Below are positions 28,096-36,279 of a DNA stretch of 64,000 nt, piece after piece. Each line of letters starts with the position of its first letter. Positions within the stretch are counted from its first letter, which is position 1. Made by a program: the position numbers and the translations under genes. The DNA lies in NCBI GenBank assembly GCA_963734575.1, contig CAVTHT010000008.1, positions 124,001 through 188,000 of the forward strand, written 5' to 3'. Origin of the DNA: CAIWHR01 sp963734575. GTDB lineage: Bacteria > Pseudomonadota > Gammaproteobacteria > Burkholderiales > Casimicrobiaceae. The notes beneath the pieces are model-generated. The model was not told where the DNA came from. It searched no databases and saw only the letters and a program-made list of their open reading frames with translations.

Positions 28096-28721
28096 CAGCG
28101 GCTTCCTTGTGTCGACGCGAGCAGGCGTGCGTCGCCGGTGCGACACGCTGCCGCCTCGGTCGGGCGATCACTTTCGTAGGTCGCGAGCGAAAGGGGCGCG
28201 GCATTGAGCGGCTCGACGACGGCGTCGGGCTCGCGACGCGCGCCGGGAAAGCCCCACGCGGCCAGCACCTCCGCCCCGAGGGCCACCGCGACGGGCAACT
28301 GTGCCTTGACCGGGTCGCGCAGGCTGCCGCCGAAGTCGGCGAGCTCGACGGGCTGCACGCCGATGGCGACGATCGATTCGGGCGCGTGGTCGTTGAGCTG
28401 CGCGAGTGCCAGCACGTCGTTGAAGCCGGTCTGGTGCGGCGAAAGCTTGGTGCGGCCCCACGCAGGCACTTCCGCGTCGCGCAAAACACGCAGCGTGCCC
28501 GGCGCAAGCCCGAAATCGATGGCGTCGAAGACCAGCACGCGCCGTGCGGACGCGACGTACTCGAGGAGGTTCAATCCCAGCGTGCCGCCGTCGAGCAGCA
28601 GCACGTCGGGTGGAAAGGCGAACGCCTCATGGAACGCCTCGACCGCTCGCACGCCGAAGCCCTCGTCGGCCCACAACACGTTGCCGATTCCGAGCACCAC
28701 CACTTCGCGACGTTGTTCCAA
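28095..28721 (-). CDS. hupD: Hydrogenase maturation protease HupD/HoxM
   Basis: 208 residues. It cuts the C-terminal extension of the large subunit once nickel is in place. The nickel-sensing residues of the HyaD/HybD family are present: Glu20 in LWADEGFG, Asp66 or Asp69 in VFDAIDFG, and His96 in LSPHQTGFND. No ATG is available before GIGN; the TTG at 28721 is preferred because AGGA lies 4 nt before it. That Shine-Dalgarno touches the edge of a 19-bp palindrome (28729-28747), so initiation could be controlled there. It is separated from hupC by a HigA-like gene. Confidence 0.92.
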   Translation of the reverse strand: MEQRREVVVLGIGNVLWADEGFGVRAVEAFHEAFAFPPDVLLLDGGTLGLNLLEYVASARRVLVFDAIDFGLAPGTLRVLRDAEVPAWGRTKLSPHQTGFNDVLALAQLNDHAPESIVAIGVQPVELADFGGSLRDPVKAQLPVAVALGAEVLAAWGFPGARREPDAVVEPLNAAPLSLATYESDRPTEAAACRTGDARLLASTQGSR

Positions 28722-28728
28722 GGGTTCC

Positions 28729-28747
28729 TGTTACACGCTACGTAACA
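28729..28747. promoter_or_regulatory. TGTTAC-N7-GTAACA palindrome before hupD
   Basis: Perfect 6-bp inverted arms around 7 nt, 19 bp in total, ending 7 nt before the hupD start and adjoining its ribosome binding site. The same architecture recurs at 33149, 50848 and 50984. It looks like an operator for a dimeric regulator; the protein is unknown. Confidence 0.6.
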
Positions 28748-28923
28748 GGGCGGAGCGTACCGCTCCCGCGGGGCACCGTATTGCGCTAGGTCAAGCGGGG
28801 TCGGCAGGTGGCTCGCCGGCACGAATGCAACGCATTCCGCCACCGCGCTGCAGGCGAGGAATCCGCATCGTGCAAGCGAGCGCGAAGCAGCGTCGGGCCG
28901 CAGACCTGCGAGGCGCAGCGCGG

Positions 28924-29265
28924 CTACTTCTTCTTTCGCGGCGTGCGCACGCGGCGCACCGCGGCGTGCATGTCCCAGGCAACCTGCAGGTGCATCCAGA
29001 ACGCAGCGTCGTTGCCGAAGTACATCGCCAGGCGCACCGCCGTGTCGGGGGTGATGGCACGGCGCCCGTTGACGAGCTCGTTCACCCGGCGGCGCGAGAT
29101 GCCGAGGGCGGCCGCGAGATCGGTCTGCGTGATCTGCAGCGGCTTCAGGAACCGCGACTCCAGGAACTGGCCCGGATGCGGCGGTGTTCGTCCGGGCAGG
29201 GACAAGCGCGCGGGGCGTTTCGCGGCCAACGCATCCCCGCGCGCAACTAGACCTGCGGAGTCCAT
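28924..29265 (-). CDS. HigA-like XRE-family DNA-binding protein, no toxin partner
   Basis: 113 residues from the ATG at 29265. It has the HigA signature: PPHPGQFLESRFLKPLQIT, the helix-turn-helix ITQTDLAAALGISRRRVNELVNGRRAITPDTAVRLAMYFG and the tail WMHLQVAWDMHAA. HigA antitoxins bind DNA and a HigB toxin, but no HigB-like gene fits in the 13 nt before it or the 200 nt after it. It sits between hupC and hupD on the same strand, an unusual place. It may have become a regulator of this cluster. A basic N-terminal leader and RKKK end are additions. A GTG at 29310 is an alternative start. Confidence 0.82.
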   Translation of the reverse strand: MDSAGLVARGDALAAKRPARLSLPGRTPPHPGQFLESRFLKPLQITQTDLAAALGISRRRVNELVNGRRAITPDTAVRLAMYFGNDAAFWMHLQVAWDMHAAVRRVRTPRKKK

Positions 29266-29278
29266 CGCAGGAAGCCTG

Positions 29279-30049
29279 TCATGCCGCGCGTCGCTCGGGT
29301 GGTTGCGCACCCTGCACGGTTGGCGCTTCGAATCCCGCTTCGTCGGGCGGCGGCCGCTTGAAGAGGCGGATGCCGTTGATCATCGTGCTGACCACCGACT
29401 CGCCGCTCATGACGTCCTCGCGGACGACCATGTACATGTGCACCACCGCGAACAGCACCACGTACCACATCGCGAGGTGGTGCCACGTGCGCACGTTCTG
29501 CGGATCGCCGAGGACCACGAACACCCACCCGAAGAGGTTCATGTACGTGGTGCCCCAGCCCCATTGCTGCGCGTAGAGCGCGAAGCCGGTCACGATGATG
29601 AAGATCGTCCCGAGCGTGAACATGAAGAACATCGCCGCCTGGGCGAGCGGATTGTGCCCGGCCCAGAGCTCCGACTCGCGCTTCATGAACAGGTAGTACT
29701 TGGCCTGTCCGAAGAGACCCCGCCACCACGCCGCGCTCCACAGCGGCGGAATGAAGATCGAGCGTGCATGGTGGTTGCCGACCACGGCCCAGTACAGCCG
29801 CACCAGGAACATGACGGCGAGGATCCACCCCGACGCCATGTGGATCATGCGCACGTAGCCGTAGAAGAAGCTGTCCACGGCCTCGCCGCCGATCGAGGGC
29901 AGCGGGCTGCCGATGAGGTAGCCCGTCACGGCGAGGACGATGAATGCCAGCATCGTCACCCAGTGCCAGAGGCGCACCGGAGCTTCGTACACGTACAGCG
30001 GCTCGAGCGGGCCGCTCAGGACCCGACCGGTAACGCGTTCGACTCGCAT
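29279..30049 (-). CDS. hupC: Ni/Fe-hydrogenase b-type cytochrome subunit HupC/HoxZ
   Basis: 256 residues with four membrane helices. It anchors the hydrogenase to the inner membrane and passes electrons to quinone. Haem-ligand histidines are seen in VRLWHWVTM, VRMIHMASGW, WHHLAMWYVV and VVHMYMVVRED, typical of HupC/HyaC. The C-terminal tail after helix 4 is cytoplasmic and Pro-rich. It starts 14 nt after hupL, so the three structural genes form one unit. Confidence 0.95.
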   Translation of the reverse strand: MRVERVTGRVLSGPLEPLYVYEAPVRLWHWVTMLAFIVLAVTGYLIGSPLPSIGGEAVDSFFYGYVRMIHMASGWILAVMFLVRLYWAVVGNHHARSIFIPPLWSAAWWRGLFGQAKYYLFMKRESELWAGHNPLAQAAMFFMFTLGTIFIIVTGFALYAQQWGWGTTYMNLFGWVFVVLGDPQNVRTWHHLAMWYVVLFAVVHMYMVVREDVMSGESVVSTMINGIRLFKRPPPDEAGFEAPTVQGAQPPERRAA

Positions 30050-30063
30050 TGGAGCCTCCTTCC

Positions 30064-31863
30064 CTAGCGCACCTGCACGGAGACGATCTCCTCACCTTCC
30101 GGCGAGAGCACATGGGTCGCGCACGCGAGACACGGATCGAAGCTGTGGATCGTGCGCAGGATCTCCACGGGCTGATCCGGCTTCGCCATGGGCGTGTTCA
30201 TGAGCGCGGCTTCGTAGGCGCCGATCTGGCCCTTGGCATCGCGCGGTCCCGCATTCCACGTCGTCGGCACCACGCATTGGTAGGACTCGATCTTCGTGTC
30301 CTTGATCCGCACCCAGTGCGCGAGGGCTCCGCGCGGTGCCTCGACCGGTGCCACGCCGCGGCATTCGGCATTCCACGTCTTCGGCTCCCACTTCTCGACG
30401 TTCGCCGTGGCGAGATCGCCCGCCTTGATGTTGGCGAGGAGCTCGTCGTAGAAGTAGCGCATCTTGTGCGCCGCCCACTGGCATTCGAGGCCGCGCGCGG
30501 CCGTGCGGCCCAGCGTGGAGAAGAGTGCCGTCACGGGGATGTCGAGCGCCTTGAGCGCGCCGTCGACCTGCTCCTTGATTTCCTTGTTGCCGCGGGCATA
30601 GGCGACGATATACCGGGCGAGCGGCCCGACCTCGACCGGGTTGCCCTTCCAGCGGGGCGATTTCACCCACGAGTACTTCGCGCCTTCGTCGATGTTCTCG
30701 ATGTTGGTGCGTGACCCCTTGGTGTTCGGTCCCAGGACGAAGTTCGGCTCGGTCTCGCCGTCGAAGGGATGCAGTCCCTTGTCCTGCGCATCGCCGGCGT
30801 ACTTGTACCAGGAGTGCGACACCCATTCCTGCACCTGCGCGGGATCCTTGAGATCGACGTCGTAGACCTTCTTCAGGTCGCCGTTGAGGATCACGCCCGA
30901 CGGCAGCAGCATGCTGTCGTTGGAATAGTCGTTGGGCTTGTCCGGGAACTCGCCGTAGGACATGACGTTGGTCGACGAGAGCCCGCCGCCCCACTTCGCC
31001 CAGTCCTTGTAGTAACCGGCAACCGCGAGGAGGTCGGGGATGTACACCTGGTCGATGAATTCGGCGGTGCGGTTGCAGATGTCGCCGACCATGTTCAGCA
31101 CGGCCATGTTGACCGCGCCGACGGCACCGGTGCCGTCCACGTTGAGCGCGCTCGGCACGCCGCCCACGAGCCAGTTCGGGTGCGGATTCTTGCCGCCGAA
31201 GATCGTCTGGATCTTCACGATCTCCTTCTGGAAATCGAGCGCCTCGAGGTAGTGCGTGGTGGCGAGGAGATTGACCTCGGGCGGCAGCTTGTAGGCGGGG
31301 TGGCCCCAGTACGCATTGGCGAAGATGCCGAGCTGCCCGCTTTCGACGAACTTCTTCAGCCGGTTCTGCACTTCGCGGAAGTAGCCCGGCGAGGAATTCG
31401 GCCACGGCGAGATGCTTTGCTGGATCTCGGAGGTGCGCTTCGGGTCCGCCTTGAGCGCGCTCACCACGTCCACCCAGTCGAGCGCGTGCAGGTGGTAGAA
31501 GTGCACGAGATGGTCCTGCGCATACAGCGTCGAATGCATCAGGTTGCGGATGATGTTCGCGTTCTTCGGGATCTTGATCCCGAGCGCGTCCTCGACGGAG
31601 CGCACCGAAGCGAGCGCATGCACGCCGGTGCAGACGCCGCAGATCCGCTCCACGAACGCCCACGCGTCGCGCGGGTCGCGTCCCTTGAGGATCACCTCGA
31701 GTCCGCGCCACATCGTCCCGGTGGAGACCGCGTTGCGGATCACGTTGTCCTTGTCGACATTGACCTCGATGCGCAGGTGACCCTCGATGCGCGTGATCGG
31801 ATCGACGACGATGCGCTTGCCGCCGTTGTCGAGCGTGTAGCCCTGTGTCTGGATGATGGCCAT
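30064..31863 (-). CDS. hupL: [NiFe] hydrogenase group 1 large subunit
   Basis: 599 residues. The catalytic subunit splits H2 at the Ni-Fe centre. Nickel ligands are in L1, RICGVCTGVH (Cys75, Cys78), and L2, DPCLACATH (Cys578, Cys581). HupD should cut after His584, releasing a 15-residue tail (VLSPEGEEIVSVQVR). Other markers are DPITRIEGHLRIEV near the N-terminus and WGHPAYKLPPEVNLLA. The overall sequence matches the membrane-bound uptake group 1d (HoxG-like). It follows hupS by 2 nt. Confidence 0.97.
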   Translation of the reverse strand: MAIIQTQGYTLDNGGKRIVVDPITRIEGHLRIEVNVDKDNVIRNAVSTGTMWRGLEVILKGRDPRDAWAFVERICGVCTGVHALASVRSVEDALGIKIPKNANIIRNLMHSTLYAQDHLVHFYHLHALDWVDVVSALKADPKRTSEIQQSISPWPNSSPGYFREVQNRLKKFVESGQLGIFANAYWGHPAYKLPPEVNLLATTHYLEALDFQKEIVKIQTIFGGKNPHPNWLVGGVPSALNVDGTGAVGAVNMAVLNMVGDICNRTAEFIDQVYIPDLLAVAGYYKDWAKWGGGLSSTNVMSYGEFPDKPNDYSNDSMLLPSGVILNGDLKKVYDVDLKDPAQVQEWVSHSWYKYAGDAQDKGLHPFDGETEPNFVLGPNTKGSRTNIENIDEGAKYSWVKSPRWKGNPVEVGPLARYIVAYARGNKEIKEQVDGALKALDIPVTALFSTLGRTAARGLECQWAAHKMRYFYDELLANIKAGDLATANVEKWEPKTWNAECRGVAPVEAPRGALAHWVRIKDTKIESYQCVVPTTWNAGPRDAKGQIGAYEAALMNTPMAKPDQPVEILRTIHSFDPCLACATHVLSPEGEEIVSVQVR

Positions 31864-31865
31864 GA

Positions 31866-32966
31866 TTACCTCTCGACCTCGCTGACCTGGTCATTGCGGC
31901 CCTTGCTGCGGGCCTGCTTGATGGCGCTGACGGCGGCATGCGCTGCGACGGCCGCACCCGCGGCGGCGAGCGCCGTGAGGCCGATCCTGTCGGCGGTGCC
32001 CTCGGCGCCGGCGATTCCGGGCACCTTGACGGTGGTGAGGTGCTGGTAGAACGAGCCGCGATCCCAGAAGTCCGCTTCCGAGCAGCCGATGCAGCCGTGT
32101 CCGGACTGGATCGGGAAGGACAGGCCTTCGTTCCAGCGGGTCGACGAGCACGCGTTGTACGTGGTCGGTCCCTTGCAGCCCATCTTGTACAGGCAGTAGC
32201 CCTGGCGCGCGCCCGCATCGTCGAAGCTCTCGACGAACTGGCCCGCGTCGAAGTGCGGCCGGCGGTAGCACTTGTCGTGCACGCGCTGGCTGTAGAACAT
32301 CTTCGGCCGGCCCTGCGCATCGAGCTCGGGCAGGCGGTCGAAGGTGAGGATGTAGGTGACCACACCGCTCATCACCTCGGCGATGGGCGGGCAGCCCGGC
32401 ACCTTGATGATCGGCTTGTCGGTGATGACCTTGTGCACGGGCGTGGCACGCGTCGGGTTCGGCTTCGCGGCCTGCACGCAGCCCCATGACGCGCACGATC
32501 CCCAGGACACGATCGCCTTGGCGTCCTTCGCCGCGTTGCGGAGCTTCTCGACGAACGGCTTGCCGCCCGGGATGCAATAGATCCCGTCGTCGGCGAGCGG
32601 CGGGTTGCCCTCGACGGCAAGGATGTAGTTGCCCTTGTACTTCTTCATCGTCTCCTCGAGCACGGCCTCGGCCTGGTGCCCGGCGGCCGCCATGAGGGTG
32701 TCGTCGTAGTCGAGCGAGAGCATCGACAGGACGACGTCCTTCGCGAGCGGATGCGCGGAACGGATGAAGGATTCGGTGCAGCACGTGCACTCGAGGCCGT
32801 GCAGCCAGATGACCGGCGTGCGCTGCTTCGTCTGCATGGCCTGCGCGATCTGCTGCGCACCTGCATCGCCCAACCCCAGCGAGGCCGCGGTGAGGCTGCA
32901 GAACTTGATGAAGCTGCGGCGCGAGATACCCTGCCGGCGCATCAAATCGTAATAAGTGTCGAACAT
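31866..32966 (-). CDS. hupS: [NiFe] hydrogenase small subunit, oxygen-tolerant type
   Basis: 366 residues from the ATG at 32966, preceded by GGAGGAG. The Tat signal is SRRSFIKF (residues 15-22). The proximal cluster site is C60-T-C62-C63, with Cys158, Cys163 and Cys192. Subtracting the 43-residue leader gives mature 17, 19, 20, 115, 120 and 149, exactly the six-cysteine set of Ralstonia HoxK. The two extra cysteines (19 and 120) mark the 4Fe-3S cluster of oxygen-tolerant enzymes. The medial and distal cluster cysteines follow (HDKCYRR, GHGCIGCSE). A C-terminal membrane helix anchors it near HupC. Confidence 0.97.
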   Translation of the reverse strand: MFDTYYDLMRRQGISRRSFIKFCSLTAASLGLGDAGAQQIAQAMQTKQRTPVIWLHGLECTCCTESFIRSAHPLAKDVVLSMLSLDYDDTLMAAAGHQAEAVLEETMKKYKGNYILAVEGNPPLADDGIYCIPGGKPFVEKLRNAAKDAKAIVSWGSCASWGCVQAAKPNPTRATPVHKVITDKPIIKVPGCPPIAEVMSGVVTYILTFDRLPELDAQGRPKMFYSQRVHDKCYRRPHFDAGQFVESFDDAGARQGYCLYKMGCKGPTTYNACSSTRWNEGLSFPIQSGHGCIGCSEADFWDRGSFYQHLTTVKVPGIAGAEGTADRIGLTALAAAGAAVAAHAAVSAIKQARSKGRNDQVSEVER

Positions 32967-33348
32967 TTCGACTCCTCCGAAGGAGACGTTTCGGCCGCTG
33001 CCGCATTCGCGAGGAGGGCCGCCGGGAAGCAACGCTGATCATTAGGAACCGCGGCGTGGACGGCACGTTGACGTGCATCAACCTGCTTTCGCGGATGCAG
33101 CGTGCGCGCGGGCAGATGCGACATCACGGCCTGCACGGTGTGCGCATCTGTAACCCGAGGCGTTACACCCCGGGGCTCGTCGACCCGGCTTCGAGCGCGG
33201 AATTTCGCATCGCCGGCTTCCGGCACATCCGTCGAATGCGCCGGCGCTGACGTATGTCAATCCGTCGTGCACGGTGCACGCGCAGACTGAACGCGACGCA
33301 CGACCGTCGTGGCACGAGGCGTGCGGCGTCCGTGCGCGCCGGCTCGCC
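32967..33348. other. Divergent intergenic region between hupS and the V-ATPase operon
   Basis: About 380 bp with no convincing gene. It must hold the promoters for the long hup-hyp transcript (leftward) and the V-type ATPase operon (rightward). It contains the dyad at 33149-33167 and a strong ribosome binding site next to hupS. I searched the hupS side for a sigma-54 TGGCAC-N5-TTGC element and found none that is convincing. Confidence 0.7.
33149..33167. promoter_or_regulatory. TGTAAC-N7-GTTACA palindrome in the hupS/V-ATPase divergent region
   Basis: Perfect 6-bp inverted arms and the same 7-nt spacing as the site before hupD. It lies 183 bp before the hupS start and 182 bp before the first V-ATPase gene, the midpoint of the divergent region. 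One bound regulator could act on both operons. Confidence 0.62.
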
Positions 33349-33693
33349 ATGCCCATTGCCCAATCACTCACGGCCCATAACGCGGTGGACACGGCCATTG
33401 CCCGCGTGCTGCAGGCAGAGACCGACGCCGCCGCGGCGATCCAGGCCGCGCAAGCCGAGGCCGTGGCGATCAACGAACGCACGCGGGCGGCGGTGCGGGC
33501 GCTGGACGAACGGACGGAGCGCCGCATACGCGCCGCCCGTGCACGGTTCGAGGAGCGAACCGCGCGCATGGTCGCTGCGCTCGATGCCGAGCTCGCGACT
33601 GCACGCGAGTCACCGCTCTCGTCCACGGAGCTCACGCGCGTCGACGGCGCGGTGCGCGAGCTCGCGGCAGAGCTCACCTCGGGAGCCTCATGA
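33349..33693 (+). CDS. V/A-type ATPase peripheral-stalk coiled-coil subunit (G/H-like)
   Basis: 114 residues, almost wholly charged alpha-helix rich in Ala, Arg and Glu (QAAQAEAVAINERTRAAVRAL; RRIRAARARFEERTARM). This is the character of the subunit that pairs with E in the stator of V/A-type ATPases (called G in Thermus, H in archaea). It is first in the operon and overlaps the next gene by 4 nt. Sequence similarity of such coils is weak, so the assignment rests on composition and position. The ATG at 33349 is used; the frame is open 25 codons upstream, without support. Confidence 0.65.
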   Translation: MPIAQSLTAHNAVDTAIARVLQAETDAAAAIQAAQAEAVAINERTRAAVRALDERTERRIRAARARFEERTARMVAALDAELATARESPLSSTELTRVDGAVRELAAELTSGAS

Positions 33694-34457
33694 TCACCGC
33701 CGCGGGCAGCCTGGAGCTTGCTCAGGCCCGGTTGTCGGCCCGCCACGGCGCGCGTGCCGACGATGCCCTGTGGCGCCGCATCGAGCACGTCCGCGAGTTC
33801 GTGCCGCTGCTCGACCTCCTGCACGGCACGCCGCTCGCCCGCTGGGTCGTCGGGATCGGCGCCATGAGCGCCGTGCATGCCATCGAGGCGACGCTGCGGC
33901 AGACGTGGCGCGAGGAAGTCGCCGCCACCGCCGCGTGGATGCCGGAATGCTGGCAGCCGTCGGTGCGCTGGTGGGGCAGCTGGCCCGACGTCGCCGTCGC
34001 CGATCATCTCGGCCACGATGGCGCGCCGCTGCCGTGGATGGAAGACGATCCGCTGTACCGCGAGCTCGTCGGCGCCGCCAGCATCGCGCCGCCGGGGCGC
34101 AGCGACACGGCGCTCCGGGCGCGCACGCTGCGCGAGCTCGGCAGCACACCGAGGTCGCGTGCGGCGTGGTGCGATGGCTGGCGTGCGCGGCTGCCGGACG
34201 GCGCCGGCGAAGGAGCGCTCCTGCGCCGGCTGGTGCGCGCGCTCGAGGAGCATCGCGTGGCCTTCGCGAATGCAGGCGCGACGGGCGGCAATGCCCTGCG
34301 GCGCGCCTTGCAGGACCGCCTGCGCGTGCTGTTCCGTGCCGCCACGCTCGACCCGGCGCTGGCTTTCATCCATCTCACGCTGGCGGCGCTGGAAGAGGAG
34401 CGCCTGCGCGCCGAGCTCGTGCGGCGCGTGGCGTTTCCCGCAGCGATGGCGGCCTGA
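33690..34457 (+). CDS. Uncharacterised V-ATPase operon protein (candidate C/AC39 replacement)
   Basis: 255 residues, mostly helical, soluble, with no motif I can name. Tryptophan-rich in the first half (VRWWGSWPDVAV). It lies between the stalk gene and subunit I, overlapping the former by 4 nt and ending 1 nt before the latter. All other essential V/A-ATPase subunits are present in this operon except C (AC39), the funnel that couples the rotor shaft to the c-ring. By elimination this protein may fill that place, although it is shorter than a typical C subunit (over 300 residues). Inference from position only. Confidence 0.6.
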   Translation: MITAAGSLELAQARLSARHGARADDALWRRIEHVREFVPLLDLLHGTPLARWVVGIGAMSAVHAIEATLRQTWREEVAATAAWMPECWQPSVRWWGSWPDVAVADHLGHDGAPLPWMEDDPLYRELVGAASIAPPGRSDTALRARTLRELGSTPRSRAAWCDGWRARLPDGAGEGALLRRLVRALEEHRVAFANAGATGGNALRRALQDRLRVLFRAATLDPALAFIHLTLAALEEERLRAELVRRVAFPAAMAA

Positions 34458-34458
34458 C

Positions 34459-36279
34459 ATGCTGCGTCCGCAAGCCGCCCGCTGGTTCGAGATCGTCGCG
34501 GCGCGCGACGATGCGACCCTCGCGCTGGAAGCGCTCGCCGCCACCGGCTCGGTCGAGCTCGAGCCGCGGGTTGCCTGCGCGGCGCCGGCACCGCTCGCCG
34601 CGCCATTGCAGCCGCTCCTCGCGCAATACGCCGATCTCGCGGCACGGTATCGCGCGTACTGGCCGCAAGCCCGCCGCCGCTGCTCCGCGTTTCCCGAAGC
34701 GCCCGTGACGACGATGGAGCGCAGCCTCGCTGCCATTCGGGGATGGGCCGAGTGCGCCGAATCGATGGTCCAGCAGCTGCAGGCGATCGATGCGGAACGG
34801 CGCAACCTCCTGCTGTGGCAGCGCGTGCTCGGCGCCCTCGATGGCGCGCCGCTGGATTTCGCACAACTAGGGCAGCAGGGGCCCGTCGTCAGCAAGCGGC
34901 TCGTGACCTTTCCCGGCGACGCGCAACCCGAGCTGCCGCCCGGCGTGCTCGTGCGCCGTGTCGACGGCGAGGGCCTGCTCTGCGGCCTCGTGGTCGGCAA
35001 CGAGGACGCGCTGCGCAATCTCGAGCAGCAGGCCGCCGCGCTGCGCGGCAGGTTGTACGAGGCGCCGGCCTGGCTCAAGCGCACGGCGACGGACAGCCTC
35101 GCCTACATCGCGCCGCGCCTGCACGCGCTCGACCGCGACGAGGCGTCGCTCACCGCGGCACTCGATGCGCTGCACGCGCAGCACGATCTGCATCGCGCGC
35201 TCGGCGACGCGGACCGGTTGCAGTGGGTGGCGCACAACGTACGGGCGCTGGAGCGCACCGAGCTCTTCTGCCGCATCACCGGCTGGACCAGCGACATGTC
35301 GGGCTATCGCCTCGCGGTTGCGATCGACCGCTGCGGCGCGCGCGCCCTGCTGCACTTCCCGTCCCCGCCGGGCGATGCGAAGGCGCCCCTGCTGCTCGCC
35401 AATCCGTGGTGGGCGCGGCCCTTCGAGATCTTCAGCCGCGCGCTCGGCATGCCGGCACGCAACGAGGCGGATCCGAGCGTCCTCCTGGCGATCGCCGTGC
35501 CGCTGATGTTCGGATACATGTTCGGCGATGTCGGTCAGGGCCTCGTGATCGCACTCGTGGGCTTTCTCCTGCGCAACCGGGTGCAGGTCGGGCGGCTGCT
35601 GGTTGCCGGCGGGCTCGCCGCCGCGGTCTTCGGCGCGCTGTTCGGCAGTGTGTTCAGCCTGCACCTCATGCATCCGTGGTGGGTGGCGCCGCTCGACGCA
35701 CCGCTGACGGTGCTGCTGGTGCCGCTCGCCGGCGGCGCCGTCCTCCTCGTGATGGGCCTTCTGCTCGATGCCATCGAGGCCTACTGGCGCGGCGAGCTCC
35801 CCCACTGGCTCACGACCGACGCCGGATTCGTCGCCGCCTACGTGGGCATACTCGCCGCGGCATTCGTCCCCGGCGCGATCGCCTTCGCGCTCACCGGCGC
35901 GGTCCTCTTCTGCTTGGGCCACGCTGCGCACGCACGGCGCCTGGCCGCGGCCGCAACCGCGCTCGCGGAGCTCGTCGAGCGCCTCGTGCAGCTCCTCATC
36001 AACACGCTCTCCTTCGCCCGCGTCGGCGCGTTCGCCCTTGCGCATGCCGGACTTTCGTCGGCGGTCATGGCTCTGATGGAGGCGAGCGACAGCATCGCCG
36101 TGCGCGCGACCGTGCTCGTGCTCGGCAACGCGATCATCCTCGTGCTCGAGACCCTGGTCGTTTCCATCCAGACGACGCGTCTCGTGCTGTTCGAGTTCTT
36201 CACCCGCTTCCTCAAGGCGGAGGGGCGCGTGTTCCATCCACTGCCGCCGCCACCCTCCACCCAATCGCAGGAGACATGA
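34459..36279 (+). CDS. atpI: V-type ATPase subunit I (a-type)
   Basis: 606 residues. A cytoplasmic N-terminal half (residues 1-320) with coiled coil and a GWTSDMSGYRL segment is followed by about seven or eight membrane helices. Family markers are the first-helix PLMFGYMFGDVGQGL and the later helix LSFARVGAFALAHAGLS, whose Arg faces the c-ring carboxylates. It forms the ion half-channels and the stator connection in the membrane. The last helix VLETLVVSIQTTRLVLFEFFTRF and a C-terminal FLKAEGRVFHPL are classical for this subunit. Confidence 0.93.
   Translation: MLRPQAARWFEIVAARDDATLALEALAATGSVELEPRVACAAPAPLAAPLQPLLAQYADLAARYRAYWPQARRRCSAFPEAPVTTMERSLAAIRGWAECAESMVQQLQAIDAERRNLLLWQRVLGALDGAPLDFAQLGQQGPVVSKRLVTFPGDAQPELPPGVLVRRVDGEGLLCGLVVGNEDALRNLEQQAAALRGRLYEAPAWLKRTATDSLAYIAPRLHALDRDEASLTAALDALHAQHDLHRALGDADRLQWVAHNVRALERTELFCRITGWTSDMSGYRLAVAIDRCGARALLHFPSPPGDAKAPLLLANPWWARPFEIFSRALGMPARNEADPSVLLAIAVPLMFGYMFGDVGQGLVIALVGFLLRNRVQVGRLLVAGGLAAAVFGALFGSVFSLHLMHPWWVAPLDAPLTVLLVPLAGGAVLLVMGLLLDAIEAYWRGELPHWLTTDAGFVAAYVGILAAAFVPGAIAFALTGAVLFCLGHAAHARRLAAAATALAELVERLVQLLINTLSFARVGAFALAHAGLSSAVMALMEASDSIAVRATVLVLGNAIILVLETLVVSIQTTRLVLFEFFTRFLKAEGRVFHPLPPPPSTQSQET

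Noticed and set aside
28741..28923. A HigB toxin gene beside the HigA-like gene
   Set aside because: The gap is under 200 bp and no frame shows RelE/HigB-like sequence; on the other side hupC ends 13 nt away.
33033..33150. Sigma-54 promoter before hupS
   Set aside because: I looked for TGGCAC-N5-TTGC on the minus strand and found only partial matches, none with both GG and GC at the right spacing.
33149..33167. NifA-type upstream activator site (TGT-N10-ACA) or CrtJ/PpsR site (TGT-N12-ACA)
   Set aside because: The spacing is N13 in all four copies, so neither consensus fits.
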